From Larix kaempferi (Eukaryota; Streptophyta; Pinopsida; Pinales; Pinaceae): a stretch of DNA of 64,000 nucleotides. Each line of letters opens with the position of its first letter. Position 1 is the first letter of the stretch. This document shows positions 12,451-22,699 of the stretch, in pieces. The position numbers and the translations under genes were made by a program. The notes under the pieces are model-generated. The model searched no databases. It saw nothing but the letters and a program-made list of their open reading frames with translations, and had not been told where the DNA came from. The stretch is from contig BSBM01000252.1 in the NCBI GenBank assembly GCA_027924585.1, positions 8,804,001-8,868,000 on the forward strand, given 5' to 3'.

Positions 12451-12776
12451 ACCTACCAACTGTTGGGAAATTACACTGTATTTTTGTGGCGGAAAAATGA
12501 TCGTTGAGAGGTGAATCACTGAACGCAATTCCTCTGCAATTTTGTTTTGAAAATTAGAACTAAGATTACTCTTTTGAAGTGCTTTCTTCAAAGCCAAAAA
12601 AAAGCATTATAAGCAGCTCGGAGTGGGGTCAGGAGGCGGACCACGGAACACGTGTTAACTCTGGTGCAATTTTGTTTAAAATTCAATATCGACATATATT
12701 TAAAGTCAAGACAAACATTATAAGCTAGCCTGGAGGGGTCAGGCATTACAAGTAGGAAAATGGGCCCTCGAGGAAG

Positions 12777-12953
12777 AACCACTTAACATTAGCACTTTCG
12801 TTTTGCTAAGATTCTAACAGAGTGGGGTACTTCTCTGTCAAAATCACCTAAGACTTACACTTCCTCGAACCACTTAACATTAGCACTTTCCTTTTGCTAA
12901 GCTTCTAACAGAGTGGGGTACATTTCGGTCAAAATCACCTTAACTTACACTTG
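12777..12953. repeat. Tandem duplication, about 91 bp x2
   Basis: Units begin AACCACTTAACATTAGCACT at 12777 and 12868 and differ at a handful of positions. Just upstream (12530-12750) is an older, more diverged duplication around GCATTATAAGC...GGGGTCAGG. Confidence 0.75.
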
Positions 12954-13432
12954 GCACTAACTATTTATATGACTATTTATATGACTTGGGTTACTTGACA
13001 TGCCACTGTATTTGCTGTTGAACCATGACCACATTGACATTGCAAATTTTTTTTTGGATGTTATAATATGCTAGGGGTGTATCAATTCTCTAGTGAACTG
13101 AATTTTTTATTACATCGATAGGTGTTTATATCTTAGAATTTGGGGTGGACTACCATCTATTCTTTTCCTAGATTGAAGGAGGATGAGATAAGTGTATTGT
13201 TCAAATTGATTTTATGGTCGTTGTTCAAAATTCCAAATAAACAATTATAAAAAAAGAAAAATAATAAAATAACTGTTAGTTTATGCATAGATAACTCGTA
13301 GCTCATGCATGGATAACAGATAGATAATCCATTTAACTAAAGAAGGTTACAGGTAGCAGGTAGCTGAGGCATGGAGAAAAATAGGTGATTACAACTAATC
13401 ATGGAGAACAAGAGATAACTTCTTCATGACAC

Positions 13433-13472
13433 TTAACTTGTGACCTGTTAGTGTTCACTGGCCACAAGTTAA
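13433..13472. repeat. 40-bp hairpin (inverted repeat)
   Basis: The arms TTAACTTGTG and CACAAGTTAA are perfect complements, and the inner CC/GG bases pair too. A diverged copy lies at 34758-34797. It may be the end structure of a mobile element; which type is not clear. Confidence 0.6.
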
Positions 13473-13653
13473 AGAGCACTTGAGTGGGCCTAATGGTTAA
13501 GAATATGTGTTATCTTTGTGGATGTCACAGGTTCAAAACCGGCAAGGGGTAGGGTTGTTTATTGGTTCGTTGTGACAAGACTCGAAGGGTAGGCATCCCT
13601 CGGGATAGAGGCTCACCCCGGTGGGCTTCGGGATGTCTTGGCCCCTGCTGAGT
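13472..13653 (+). mobile_element. tRNA-derived SINE candidate
   Basis: An A-box-like GTGGGCCTAATGGTTAAG (13484-13501) is followed about 30 bases later by a B-box-like AGGTTCAAAACC (13529-13540), which is the polymerase III promoter spacing of a tRNA-derived SINE. The unit is flanked by CACAAGTTA at 13463-13471 and 13654-13662, a possible target duplication, though this word also forms an arm of the adjacent hairpin. There is no clear A-rich tail. It does not fold into a full tRNA by eye. Confidence 0.5.
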
Positions 13654-13752
13654 CACAAGTTACTGGTATATTTGGCTTGCGGGCTGTTGGATATACCCTT
13701 GAGAGGTTGCGAAGTTCCCATGGTTAAAAAGTGGCTGTGTTAGTTAAATTTT

Positions 13753-14222
13753 AAACTAGGTGTTACATTGCAAATGCGGTTGTGGTTTACTAGTGAAGAT
13801 GGTGGGGAGTATATCATCCCACCCATATTGAGGTTCAATCTGCTGGAGGCATGAATAAGTAGTTGGTATTAGGTGCAAGTCCTACATAAACTAGGTGATG
13901 CATTGTAAATGGGTTTGTGGTTTGGTGGTGAAGATGGTGGTGTGCTATCCCACGCACTGAGGTTCAATCTTGCTAGAGGCATGAAGAAGTATTTGGGGTT
14001 AGGTGCAAGTTCTATGTAATTTCAATAGAAGAGTAACCCCTTGTTGTAGCAACTAGGCGATGCATTGCAAATGGGGTTGTGGTTTAGTGGTTAAGATGGT
14101 ATGCTATCCCCACTCACTGAGGTTCAATTATCAATTATGGTGGAGGAGGCATGAATAAATAGTTGGAGTTAGGTGCAAGTCCCATGTGATTTCAATATAA
14201 GAGTAACCCCTTGTTGCAGCAG
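13753..14222 (+). mobile_element. Tandem trimer of a second tRNA-like SINE
   Basis: Three units follow head to tail: 13753-13887 (3' shortened), 13888-14050 and 14051-14222. Each has TGGTTTAGTGGTTAAGATGG or a close variant (A box) and GAGGTTCAAT (B box) about 35 bases on. These are followed by a shared body (GGCATGAATAAGTAGTTGG, GGTGCAAGT) and, in units 2 and 3, the tail AGAGTAACCCCTTGTTG. Units differ by point changes and small indels, so the array is not fresh. Confidence 0.65.
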
Positions 14223-14351
14223 CTTGGCTGAATGAAAATGCTTACATTTAACGAGGTCTGTTAAAGCTGACTGCTTGGGGGTGGTCAACTTCTTTGGTCT
14301 AGTTTGTGATACTTCTTGAGTTGAAAGGGGACCACTCGCCAAAAAATAGGT

Positions 14352-14506
14352 GGTGCATGGCTCTGGCTAGAGATGATATCTTTAATTTTTGGCGGTGCAT
14401 GGCTCTTGCTAGAGATGATATCTTTAAGTATTAGAGCAATTGATTTTAAGGTGCATGGCTCTGGCTAGAGATGATATCTTTAAGTATTAGAGCAATTGAT
14501 TTTAAA
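14352..14506. repeat. Tandem repeat, three copies of a 34-56 bp unit
   Basis: GGTGCATGGCTCTGGCTAGA occurs at 14352, 14394 (one change) and 14450. The last two copies extend through GATGATATCTTTAAGTATTA to GAGCAATTGATTTTAA. Confidence 0.8.
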
Positions 14507-14519
14507 ACATCTCTTGGAT

Positions 14520-16837
14520 TGGTTTTTTTCAAATAATCATACTAATTTGCTTATATGCCAGGTTATATCTTTAAGTATTAGAGGAATTGATTCTAAATAA
14601 TCTCTTCTACTGGTCATTGTCAATTAATCATTTTAATTTGCATACCATGCCTGTTCATATCTGGAGTGTATTAACACCCAAGAGGGTTTTCTCTTAACGT
14701 CCAGGGGGTATTTGACTTTGATTTGAGAACTTTAGGTGAAGAGGGAAAGTGCAGGTTGATATTCAGTCGCAGCGTCTCTTGCGAAATTGATCTTCAAGCC
14801 CTTTAAAATTACCTAATGATGCAAGGGCTTTTAAAAGAAAAGTTTATATAGCTAGGAAGATTTTGTATAATTCGAATTCCTTTCAATAGATAAGACCAGA
14901 AGTCATGAGGTATACTTCATCTTTTTGTTTTTGGTGGTTTTTAGCTGAATTGGATTGATGTGTCCTACATCATATGAAAATTAAGATGATTACAAACTTA
15001 TACAAAAAATAATTTTTAAATATTTAAGATTTTTTTCTCAACTTTTTTCAAATTTTCATATTCCATTATTGATGAATGAAACTTTATTAATGCCACTAGC
15101 ATCAAGCCATCTAATGCACCTAGTGATGGTTTTGTTTTTCATTATGTTTTGTTTTGAGAATCCTCATTTATTTGTGATCGTACTTGCATGAATAATAAGT
15201 ATTGTTTGCCATAACATAAGATGTTTGGAAAATTTATATGTAACTTTTGCAAAATTTATATAGGAATCCATACACCACATCCATTTAACAACCCAAATAT
15301 CAATGGAAACTTAGATCAACACTGGATTTGTAGGACAAACTCCAAAATAAGTTTGTTTGTTTGTTTATTTGGTATTTCCCCCCCAAAAAACTATGTTTAT
15401 ATTTCTAGTTAAAAAGATAAATACTTTCCTCACCAACTCGGTATAAAGCCTCCTTGACATACTGTCCACTATCTTTCAATTCATACTGAACTTATTCACC
15501 CTTCAATTCTTATTCACCAAATACAAAAAGATCCCATATGACATAAGTAAATATACTTAAATTTTCATAGTACGGAGGATATGGAGGAAGAGACCATAGT
15601 CTCTCCTCGAAACTCATCTTCTATTGCATGATGGTCTTCTATCCGAAGGAAGTGGGCTATTCTCACGACCATATGCACCAGGGGCCCACCGGGTGCTGTT
15701 GAGAGAGACCTCACGCCGTTTGCAAACCAGCCTCATGTCTTGCCGTCCTCAGAAAATCGTGGATTGCTAATTTGCGGGCCCCACACCGTCGAACGTCATC
15801 GCTGCACTGATATCGTCCAGTAATGCTATGGCCATGGATGATGGACATCATATATGACTTCCCGTCAATTTCCAATTTTCTGGCAGCGATTTTCTCGGTT
15901 TTCTCATCCAATGTATGCATGAGCATGACATTCATACTCCCTGAAGGTCGCATCCGCTAGCCAGGCTGTTCCTTGCCACGGTTCCCAATTTTGAATTTTG
16001 AAATCAAAATGCCCGCGCTACTCAAACATCGAACATCCTTTTGATAGCTATCATCAGTTGGTGGAAGATGCAGAGGACTCATGAAGCTGTTGGAGGTGGA
16101 TATTTTGGAGTTATAAAGTTGATGTAGAAAATCCTTGGTAAGGAGGCGGAGATGCTGGAGAAGGCGATGGCCTTGGGTTTCTCAAGGTCAAGTGTTTTTG
16201 AACCTATTGCAGACGCTGGTGGAACAGGTCAATGGGATGATGTCGTCGGACGGAGTTGGAGATCCCAGAGGAGAAATGGCCAGAATCATCGATTGTGATC
16301 AATATTTACAAGTATAAAATATCCATTCCCTAAAATCCTATTAAAACGAGGGTTTGAAGGGAAAGGAGACTTGGCCAGTCAGGGCAGCCTGTTTCTCAAG
16401 GTCACTTGGGCTTGGTGTTGTTGCAGGAGCCATTCTTATCGCAAGGGCGGCATTTAAACGCACTCTATTTGTTTTTGTGGACTTTGAGATTCGAGATTAT
16501 GGGCTATGTGAGAGATGATCGAGGAAGGATTGTTTAAATTTTTTATTTGGGGAACTAACAGAATGAGATAGCCAGATACTGCCCATGCTGCTGCCATATT
16601 CATTGATCATGAGAATCACCTATTCATTTCGCAATTCTTTTTTGCTTTCCCATTAGCTATTATGCAAAGTAACGGAATAGCAAATTGAATCTAGATTTTA
16701 ATCAGTAAATTAGAGTATATCAGATATCCCAAATTGAATCTAAATTTTAATCCATACCCAATGGTTTAAAATAACATTACAGTTTTCTAATTTTTAATTT
16801 ATACAGGTCTGAATGATTGCGCACTTCAGGGGAGGGC
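14520..16837. other. Unassigned region
   Basis: I see no gene. Open frames near 15711-15953 (minus) and 16135-16317 (plus) resemble nothing I know. The piece 16351-16389 (GGTTTGAAGGGAAAGGAGAC onward) recurs in inverted orientation at 30871-30913, and the sequence GTTTAAAATAACATTA near 16755 also recurs next to it there, marking an unnamed dispersed repeat. Confidence 0.4.
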
Positions 16838-17445
16838 TACTGCAAAAAGCCATCAATATTCTTTGTCTTGCGCACCAATCCTGGAGCCTTCGTGATATCT
16901 CTTCCCAAATTGCAAAGGTGATCATGCATATGTATCCAATGAAAAAGAATGCAATGTCTAAGGATATCCCCTGTTCCTTCGTTCCTCCACATGAGTGCGG
17001 CGAAACTAATTTGAAGTGTCCGTTTTATTTAAGTGGGAAGTATCTGTCCAAGTTTGTCCAAATGGTCTTCCCAATAAGATGGGGTTTTTCTCCCACAAAG
17101 AAGTGCCCCAAACATTTTCAACGATAGGGGCAGTCCATGACAGGCTTCTAAGAACTTGTGTACAAGAGATTCAAATTGGCATAGTGGGTAGGGCTGCTTG
17201 AAGGCATGGTAGCAGACGAGCTCTACAGAGTGTTATTCATCAAGCCTTGCGAGCTTATAAATGGAGGAGTCTTTAATTCCCGAGCTTGTGAGAATATCTT
17301 TATTTCTATATGTAATCAATATTAAACTATGTGAACGGATTTGATCTATGTGAACGGATTTGAGCTTGTGAGAATATCTTTATTTCTATATCTTTATATG
17401 CATTTTCTCTTACATTAAATAAAAAACAAGATCTGTTGTATTGCG
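16838..17445 (-). pseudogene. NB-ARC resistance-gene pseudogene, 3' half (RNBS-A to MHD)
   Basis: NB-ARC domains are the ATP/ADP switch of plant intracellular immune receptors. Reading from 17445 downward on the minus strand: SCFLFNVRENA (RNBS-A), then a rearranged stretch, then KDILTSSGIKDSSIYKL (RNBS-B region), HAFKQPYPL, LVHKFLEACHGLPLSLK (GLPL motif, near 17130), WEDHLDKLGQILPT, a stop, IKRTLQISF, and MHDHLCNLGRDIT (MHD motif, near 16910), ending at a stop at 16838. Kinase-2 and the segment between ISF and MHD are missing by deletion, and two in-frame TAA codons interrupt it. Wording fits conifer TIR-NBS-LRR genes. No LRR is seen beyond. The left partner is at 22544-22695. Confidence 0.85.
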
Positions 17446-17702
17446 TGTTAGAAATAGTAATTACTTCAGTTAGCTTTAGCTTTTACTTGAGTTACTATTT
17501 AGAAGTTCAGTTAATAAATGCAACAGCATGCTTTTCATGCATGCAAAAGCTAGGTTAGAGTTTTTAGAGTTTTCCATAAGTGTTTAAATACACATTATAT
17601 TATTGTTTGTATTACATCAGTTGATCTCCGTTTATGAATAAAGATTGAAGAGCCGTAGCTCATTCCGCATTATCTTTGTTTTATTTGTGCCTCCAACCTA
17701 CA
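17446..17702 (+). repeat. 5' LTR of the copia element
   Basis: 257 bp, TG...CA ends, with an AATAAA signal near 17637 and a T/A-rich promoter-like stretch (GTTTAAATACAC) about 50 bp upstream of that. It differs from the 3' LTR at four single bases. Confidence 0.97.
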
Positions 17703-17705
17703 GTT

Positions 17706-17717
17706 TGGTACCAGAGC
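17706..17717 (+). promoter_or_regulatory. Primer-binding site, initiator-Met tRNA type
   Basis: TGGTACCAGAGC starts three bases after the 5' LTR. The usual plant copia site complementary to tRNA-iMet is TGGTATCAGAGC, so there is one change. Confidence 0.85.
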
Positions 17718-18207
17718 ATAGGAGAAGATCAAATTGGTAGCATCAATTTCCGGAGAAGCCAAAGCCGTAGCTTTGAAGAATTTGTAAGTTTTTTTTGAAG
17801 AATTTGTTTTTGGAGAAATTATTAAAAAAAATAAATTTTTTTGGAGTACCGCGCCCTCCCTATAGTCCACAGAGCGGTACTTTAGGAACTATCGCGCCCA
17901 CAGTATAGTCTAAAGCGCGGTAGTTTGGGGAGAGAACAAGGCGGCCTCTCCCTAAGACAAAGAGCGGTAATTGGAACAAGGCGACATTTTTGGACAAGTG
18001 CAAAAAAGTTTTTACTTTATGTGATTCTTTTTTGACTTTCATGCAGTTATTGAGTAAGAATTTTTTTTCTTTTTACAAGAGAAGAAGATATTTGAAGATA
18101 TTTTTCGAATCTTGTTTAAGAGGGAGAATTATTATTTGTTTTAAAAAAAAAGAAAAAAGGAAGGGAGATTATTTTGAATAGAGCCAGTGAAAGACACCTC
18201 AGCGTTT
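17718..18207 (+). other. Untranslated leader of the copia element
   Basis: No coding signal. The stretch 17845-17975 contains repeated GCGCC...GCGGTA words that could form RNA structure (possible packaging or dimer signal; inference only). Confidence 0.5.
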
Positions 18208-19341
18208 ATGGTTTTTAGTAGCAATCAATCACAGATTTCTCCTCTTACAGGGAAAAATGACTATGATGTATGGGCCACAAGGATGGCGGTTTATCTCAGG
18301 TCAGAAGATGCATGGGAATATGTCGTGTATGGCTATTCCGAACCTGCAGATGATGCAGCTTTTCAAGCCCTTTCAAACGCAGAGAAGGATGCCCTGCGAG
18401 CGCATAGGAAGAAGGATGCAAAGGCATTGCATCTCATCATAAACGCTTTGGATAACAATGTATTTCCAAAGATATCAACATCTTTACATGCCAAAGCAGC
18501 ATGGGATACCTTGGCGACCAGTTATCAAGGTGCTGGTAAGGTTCAAACAGCAACACTCCAAAACCTAAGAAGAGACTTTGAAGATCTGAAGATGAAAGAA
18601 TCCGACTCTGTAGACTCTTTCATGACCAAAGTCATGGGGGTTGTTAATCAACTGAATATCTATGGTGAAAAGATTGGAGATCAAAGGGTGGTTGAAAGGG
18701 TTCTGAGATCCCTACTCCACAAATTTGAGTCGAAAGTTTCAGCGATAGAAGAAGCAAAAGATCTGAGTACTCTCTCTATAGACGAGTTGACCGGATCTTT
18801 ACTTTCATTTGAATCCAGACTCAACAGGAATGAAGATACCTCTCAAGAGAATGCTTTCAAAGCACATGTCTCATTCTCAAGAGGCAGAGGAAGAGGAAGA
18901 GGCAGAGGCAGAGGAGGATCAAGAGGACGAGGCAGAAGTGGCCGAAGTAATGGCAATGGAGATCAAGATCACCATCATAACCATGAAGGCGGAAACTGCG
19001 ACAAAAAAAGGTCAAATAAATCTAATATTCAGTGTTATTATTGCAATAAATTTGGGCATTATGCTCATGAATGCAAAAAGAAAAAGGCTGATCAAGCAAA
19101 TCATAATGCTAATGTGACTAATACCTCTAAGGATAAAGATGATATGTTATTTCTTACATGTCATGCTGCACACGAAAGCCCAAAGGGACTTTGGATTTTA
19201 GATAGTGGCTGCAGTAACCATATGACAGGTGACAGAGGTCTAATTGCAGACCTAGATGAATCAGTGAGGACAGAGGTCAAAGTTGGCACGAATGAGGTGG
19301 TTCCAGTTCTTGGAAAAGGAGTGGTCAACATTCTGACCAAA
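18208..19341 (+). CDS. gag: Copia gag and start of protease
   Basis: The first ATG is at 18208; a GTG seven codons upstream is in frame but unlikely to be used. The N-terminal part matches the copia gag domain (NYDVWATRMAVYL-type opening, KDAKALHLI, and later FMTKVMGVVNQL). A long Arg-Gly run follows (about 18880-18945), then a CCHC zinc knuckle C-x2-C-x4-H-x4-C (19033-19074) that binds genomic RNA. The protease active site LDSGCSNHMTGD lies near 19198-19233. A TAA at 19342-19344 stops the frame; the same frame continues directly with protease/integrase sequence, so this looks like a point mutation rather than a natural end. Confidence 0.93.
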
Positions 19342-19344
19342 TAA

Positions 19345-20738
19345 GGCCAACAAAAGACAATCTCAGATGTCTATTATGCTCCAGGATTGAAGCATAATCT
19401 GCTTAGCATTGGGCAACTCACTGACAAGAAGTACAAACTTGTCTTTGATGGATCAGATTGTGAAATTTATGACCCAAATCGACATTTGATCATCAAAATA
19501 CAAGTGACTAGGAATAGGATGTATCCACTAGTCATGAATTGCAGCAGCAAGGTAACCTCTTTTGCTCAAAAAGCCACTTGCATGGATGATTATTGGTTAT
19601 GGTATTTTAGATATGGACATCTTCACTTTGGTGGTCTCAAGTTTTTGCAGCAGAAAAAGATGGTAAAGGGATTGCCCCCTATGAAGGAGCCAGAAAGCAG
19701 TTGTGAGTGTTGCATCATTGCAAAGCAGCACAGGGATAGCTTTCCTAAAGGTATGTCTCGAAGGGCACTTGCACCTTTAGAACTTATTCATACTGATCTG
19801 GTTGGACCAATGCAAACTCAATCGATTGGTGGAAGCTATTACTTCCTTACATTTATTGATGATTTCAGTAGAAAAACATGGGTGTATTTCCTTCGTCAGA
19901 AGGTTGAAACTTTTGGCAAGTTCAAGGAATTTAGGGCTTTGGTTGAAAAACAGAGTGGTTATCAACTCAAAGTATTGAGATCTGATGGAGGGGGAGAGTA
20001 TGAAGTAAAGGAATTTCATGATTACTGCAAGCATCATGGAATCAAGAGGCAATTCACTACAAGATATACTCCTCAGCAGAATGGTATTGCGGAACACAAA
20101 AATAGAACCATCATGAATATGGCAAGGAGCATGCTGAAAGGAAGAAATGTGTCCCATGAATTTTGGGGAGACGCAGTGGCTTGTGCTGTTCATGTGATGA
20201 ACAGATCTCCCACCAAAATTGTGAAGAACAGAGTACCAGAGAAAGCATGGTCAGGTATGACTTGTAATGTTTCTCATTTCAGAGTATTTGGTTGTGTTGC
20301 TTATGCTCATGTTCCTAAACAACTAAGAAAAAAGCTAGACGACATGAGTGAGAAATGTATATTTCTTGGATACGGTGAACAAACTAAAGCCTACAAGCTG
20401 TATAACCCTATTACCAAAAAGGTTATTCTCAGCAGAGATGTTTTGTTCAAGGAGGAAGAGTCATGGAATGGAACCATATACAGGGGTATGGGAGCTGCAA
20501 TACCCCAACCAGAAGATGGAGAATATGAGGAGTTGATTGGACAACAAGATCCAGTAACATCTTCACCAGTAGCAAATACTCCAGAAAGAACACCTAGAAA
20601 CTCAGTTCGAGGTGAAGCATCAAGTCCGCAGTCAGGTAATGAATCTGATCACAGTAATAAAAAGACTAGAAGATTGACAGATATTTATGATGAATTGGAT
20701 GCAAATACCAATTATGTTTTTATTGCTAGTGACCTGTG
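19345..20738 (+). pseudogene. pol: Copia integrase segment of pol
   Basis: The segment opens with TISDVYYAPGLKHNLLSIGQL, the usual link after protease. It carries the zinc-binding H..H..C..C region around 19600-19740 (YGHLHF, CECCIIAKQHR) and the integrase core with D at 19795 (HTDLVGP), D at 19984 (RSDGGGE) and E at 20092 (GIAEHKNR), giving DD35E spacing. The C-terminal part (FRVFGCVAYAHVP, EKCIFLGY) is typical. It is in the same frame as gag across the TAA. A one-base indel near 20733-20739 shifts the rest of pol into another frame. Confidence 0.93.
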
Positions 20739-22274
20739 TTTTATGAAGAGGCTGGAAAACAAGAGCATTGGGTAAATGCTATGGACGAAGAGATAGATTC
20801 CATTGAGAGAAATGATACATGGGATCTAGTTGACCTGCCAAAGAATAAGAAACCCATTGGTGTGAAGTGGGTTTATAAAACCAAACTCAATGAAAAAGGT
20901 GAGATTGATAGATACAAGGCAAGGTTAGTAGCAAAGGGTTTCTTACAACAACCAGGAATTGATTTTGGAGAAACTTTTGCACCAGTGGCAAGATTGGACA
21001 CAGTAAGAGCAGTCCTAGCAATTGCAGCACAGAATAAATGGAAAGTGTATCAGATGGATGTCAAGTCGGCATTCTTGAATGGAATTCTTGAAGAAGAAAT
21101 TTATGTGGAGCAGCCACATGGGTATGAAATAAAAGAACATGAAGACAAAGTTTACAAATTGAAGAAAGCTCTATATGGGCTCAAGCAAGCTCCAAGAGCT
21201 TGGTATAGCAGAATTGATTCTTATCTGATAAAAAATGGTTTTAGCAGAAGCAGCAACGAACCAACACTTTACACAAAGGTAAATCAACAAGGACATATTT
21301 TAATAGTTTGTTTGTATGTTGATGATATGATTTTTACAGGTGACCTCTCAGTAGATGACTTCAAGGCAGCTATGAAGAAAGAGTTTGAGATGACAGACCT
21401 TGGATTGATGAGGTTCTTTCTTGGCCTAGAAGTAGAACAGTCAGAAAATGGTATATTTATCTCTCAAAATAAATATGCTAAGGAAGTTCTTAAGCGATTC
21501 AGAATGCTTAATTGCAAAGCAACACCTACACTAGTGGCAACAGGTACTAAGTTGAGCAAAGAAGATTGCAGTCCCAATGTAGATCCAACATTGTATAAGA
21601 GACTTGTAGGAAGTCTCGTGTACCTCATAGCTACGAGACCTGATATTATGTTTGCTGTTAGCTTGATTTCAAGGTTCATGGAGTCTCCCAAAGACTCGCA
21701 TTGGCAAGTTGGAAAAAGGATCTTACGATATGTTGAAGGGACTTCAAGCTATGGAATTTTATACTCAAGCACGGAGTATGATGTTTTGACAGGTTTCACC
21801 GACAGTGATTTTGCAGGAAGTTTGGATGACAGGAAGAGCACTTTTGGTCATGTTTTTCATCTTGGATCAGGGGTGATTTCATGGGCATCCAAGAAGCATC
21901 CCATTGTGACACTTTCATCGACAGAAGCAGAGTATGTAGCAGCAACATCAGCAGCATGTCAAGCAGTATGGTTACACAGAGTTTTAGAAGGTCTTCAACA
22001 GAAACAAGAAGGACCAACCACAGTTTATTGTGACAACAACTCAGCAATCGCTCTATCCAAGAACCATGTTTTTCACCAGAAAAGCAAGCACATTGATACT
22101 AGATATCACTTCATAAGAGAGCTTGTGAACAATGGTGAAGTTCGTGTTGAGCATTGTAAATCGATTGACCAATTGGCTGACATATTCACAAAGCCATTGG
22201 CAAAAGATATTTTTGAAATTCATAGAAATAATTTAGGCATTGTAAAAGCTGCAGTAGTCAGCAATAGTAATTAA
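20739..22274 (+). CDS. pol: Copia reverse transcriptase and RNase H segment of pol
   Basis: The RT opens with HWVNAMDEEIDSIERNDTWD and has KARLVAKGFLQQPGIDF, QMDVKSAFLNG (first catalytic Asp) and LYVDDM (catalytic pair near 21321-21326). The RNase H follows with GFTDSDFAGS near 21790, SSTEAEYVA and CDNNSAI, ending AEDIFTKPL-like (LADIFTKPL) and a stop at 22272-22274. All motifs look intact over about 510 codons, but the segment has no start of its own and depends on the upstream frame, which is shifted by one base. Confidence 0.93.
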   Translation, partial: FYEEAGKQEHWVNAMDEEIDSIERNDTWDLVDLPKNKKPIGVKWVYKTKLNEKGEIDRYKARLVAKGFLQQPGIDFGETFAPVARLDTVRAVLAIAAQNKWKVYQMDVKSAFLNGILEEEIYVEQPHGYEIKEHEDKVYKLKKALYGLKQAPRAWYSRIDSYLIKNGFSRSSNEPTLYTKVNQQGHILIVCLYVDDMIFTGDLSVDDFKAAMKKEFEMTDLGLMRFFLGLEVEQSENGIFISQNKYAKEVLKRFRMLNCKATPTLVATGTKLSKEDCSPNVDPTLYKRLVGSLVYLIATRPDIMFAVSLISRFMESPKDSHWQVGKRILRYVEGTSSYGILYSSTEYDVLTGFTDSDFAGSLDDRKSTFGHVFHLGSGVISWASKKHPIVTLSSTEAEYVAATSAACQAVWLHRVLEGLQQKQEGPTTVYCDNNSAIALSKNHVFHQKSKHIDTRYHFIRELVNNGEVRVEHCKSIDQLADIFTKPLAKDIFEIHRNNLGIVKAAVVSNSN

Positions 22275-22281
22275 GAGGGAG
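22273..22281 (+). promoter_or_regulatory. Polypurine tract
   Basis: AAGAGGGAG directly abuts the 3' LTR, the expected plus-strand primer site. It overlaps the end of the pol stop codon. Confidence 0.85.
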
Positions 22282-22538
22282 TGTTAGAAATAGTAATTAC
22301 TTCAGTTAGCTTTAGCTTTTACTTGAGTTACTATTTAGAAGTTCAGTTAATAAATGCAACAGCATGCTTTGCATGCATGCAAAAGCTAGGTTAGAGTTTT
22401 TAGGGTTTTCCATAAGTGTTTAAATACACATTACATTATTGTTTGTATTACATCAATTGATCTCCGTTTATGAATAAAGATTGAAGAGCCGTAGCTCATT
22501 CCGCATTATCTTTGTTTTATTTGTGCCTCCAACCTACA
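22282..22538 (+). repeat. 3' LTR of the copia element
   Basis: 257 bp, same ends as the 5' LTR. The four differences are single substitutions; three of them lie within 60 bases in the middle of the LTR. Confidence 0.97.
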
Positions 22539-22543
22539 TTGCG

Positions 22544-22695
22544 AACTCTTTCGACTGAACAGTTCTTTTGCCATGGTTGTTTTTCCTACACCACCCAACC
22601 CAACAATTCCCACGATGAGAGGTTTTCCAATCTGCTTGTTGTTGCAATAAAACTTCATGTTCAAAATGTTTTATATTTTCATCCAACCCTGTTCG
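22544..22695 (-). pseudogene. NB-ARC resistance-gene pseudogene, 5' half (pre-P-loop and P-loop)
   Basis: On the minus strand this reads TGLDENIKHFEHEVLLQQQ, then after a frame change GKPLIVGIVGLGGVGKTT (the P-loop, near 22573-22620), MAKELFSRKSS and Q. Removing the copia element and one TTGCG copy joins this in frame to YNRSCFLFNVRENA on the other side, so the insertion hit a continuous NB-ARC frame. The frame change in the linker shows the gene was or became a pseudogene. No TIR domain is recognisable upstream. Confidence 0.85.
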
Positions 22696-22699
22696 TCAA

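Larger units (their letters stand above)
17446..22538 (+). mobile_element. Complete Ty1/copia LTR retrotransposon (5093 bp)
   Basis: Both 257-bp LTRs start TGTTAGAAAT and end CCAACCTACA. TTGCG flanks the element on both sides (17441-17445 and 22539-22543), a perfect 5-bp target duplication. Gene order is gag, protease, integrase, reverse transcriptase, RNase H, the copia order. The LTRs differ at 4 of 257 positions by my count, so the insertion is fairly recent. One stop codon and one frameshift break the single long frame, so this copy is not autonomous as sequenced. It sits inside an NB-ARC gene of opposite orientation. Confidence 0.97.

Noticed and set aside
19777-20193. 138-codon minus-strand frame
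   Set aside because: Antisense shadow of the copia integrase core.
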